From NCBI GenBank assembly GCA_963708645.1, contig CAVPTA010000008.1, positions 1-64,000 of the forward strand: DNA of 64,000 nt, written 5' to 3'. Position numbers and translations under genes: made by a program. This DNA comes from RYN-133 sp963708645 (GTDB taxonomy: Bacteria; Actinomycetota; Actinomycetes; Mycobacteriales; Jatrophihabitantaceae). Shown here piece after piece: positions 63,908 to 64,000 of the stretch. Every line of letters begins with the position of its first letter. Position 1 is the first letter of the stretch. Under the pieces are notes generated by a model, which made no database searches, had not been told where the DNA came from, and saw nothing but the letters and a program-made list of their open reading frames with translations.

Positions 63908-64000
63908 TCAGAGCCGCCACCAGGCTCGGCCGCGCGCCGTGCCGACCAGTGCCGCGGGTGCGACCAGGTCTGTGCGCAACCGGTCGATGTCACCGAGGTA
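63908..64000 (-). CDS. C-terminal fragment of an unrecognised protein (runs off window)
   Basis: An open frame entering from the right edge encodes YLGDIDRLRTDLVAPAALVG then TARGRAWWRL and stops at 63908. It is too short to name. It would be upstream of, and in the same direction as, the DUF1003 gene. Confidence 0.35.
   Translation of the reverse strand, partial: YLGDIDRLRTDLVAPAALVGTARGRAWWRL

Noticed and set aside
1..64000. CRISPR arrays, insertion sequences and rRNA genes
   Set aside because: No regularly spaced repeats, transposase motifs or rRNA signatures were seen on either strand.

Overview
The window is chromosomal DNA of a high-GC actinomycete. The grounds are the very GC-rich codon use, frequent GTG starts, a short HU protein, an ECF sigma factor resembling mycobacterial SigC, an Rv2578c-family radical SAM protein, a DUF3817 gene, A1-type cytochrome oxidase genes with actinobacterial accessory factors, and the prfB / ftsE-ftsX / smpB / ssrA group. 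The genus cannot be fixed by eye; a Frankiales or Mycobacteriales relative is a guess.

Layout. 1-1.4 kb: the integrase end of an integrated element abutting tRNA-Ala(GGC). 1.4-3.4 kb: a DHA2 drug exporter and HU. 3.4-9.7 kb: a copper and disulfide cluster (MauE-DsbA, SCO1, YcnI, CopC-CopD, zinc-finger anti-sigma) diverging from an ECF sigma gene and a hotdog thioesterase. 9.7-18.3 kb: S53 protease, DUF3817 pair, xthA, folA-thyA, sugar transporter, EF-Tu-domain protein, radical SAM enzyme. 18.3-29 kb: respiratory assembly genes (SCO1, CtaG, CtaB, TlpA), an oxidase operon (CuA-like cupredoxin, CtaC, CtaD, CtaE), a lipoprotein and a membrane-anchored SCO fusion. 29-45 kb: a small kinase, an RR-HK-HK-RR signalling block, arginine deiminase, M1 peptidase, a paired acyl-CoA dehydrogenase, further receiver proteins and a secreted GH15 glucoamylase. 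45-53.5 kb: a LAL-type LuxR regulator, DUF4232 protein, tmRNA, a double Lrp regulator diverging from a second DHA2 exporter, small unknown genes and an amidohydrolase. 53.5-62.2 kb: smpB, ftsX, ftsE, an ABC-2 exporter, a GGDEF-EAL protein and prfB. 62.2-64 kb: a nested inverted repeat, fructosamine kinase, LMW tyrosine phosphatase, DUF1003 protein and a partial gene. No stretch longer than about 300 bases lacks a gene or RNA.

How the genes fit together. The strongest theme is copper and thiol handling for aerobic respiration. Three SCO-type proteins, a TlpA, a MauE-DsbA fusion, CopC-CopD and YcnI lie within about 25 kb of the aa3-type oxidase genes and its haem a and copper assembly factors. 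One of the sets lies beside a SigC-like sigma/anti-sigma pair.

Quality. Most genes before 25.8 kb, and many from 50.4 to 63.3 kb, are broken by frame changes. At nearly every junction checked against a conserved motif the frame is restored by removing one base, so these look like systematic insertion errors rather than decay: essential genes such as prfB, thyA and ctaD are affected. From 26.2 to 49 kb only one such break was seen. Frameshifted genes are therefore annotated as single CDSs spanning all their pieces.
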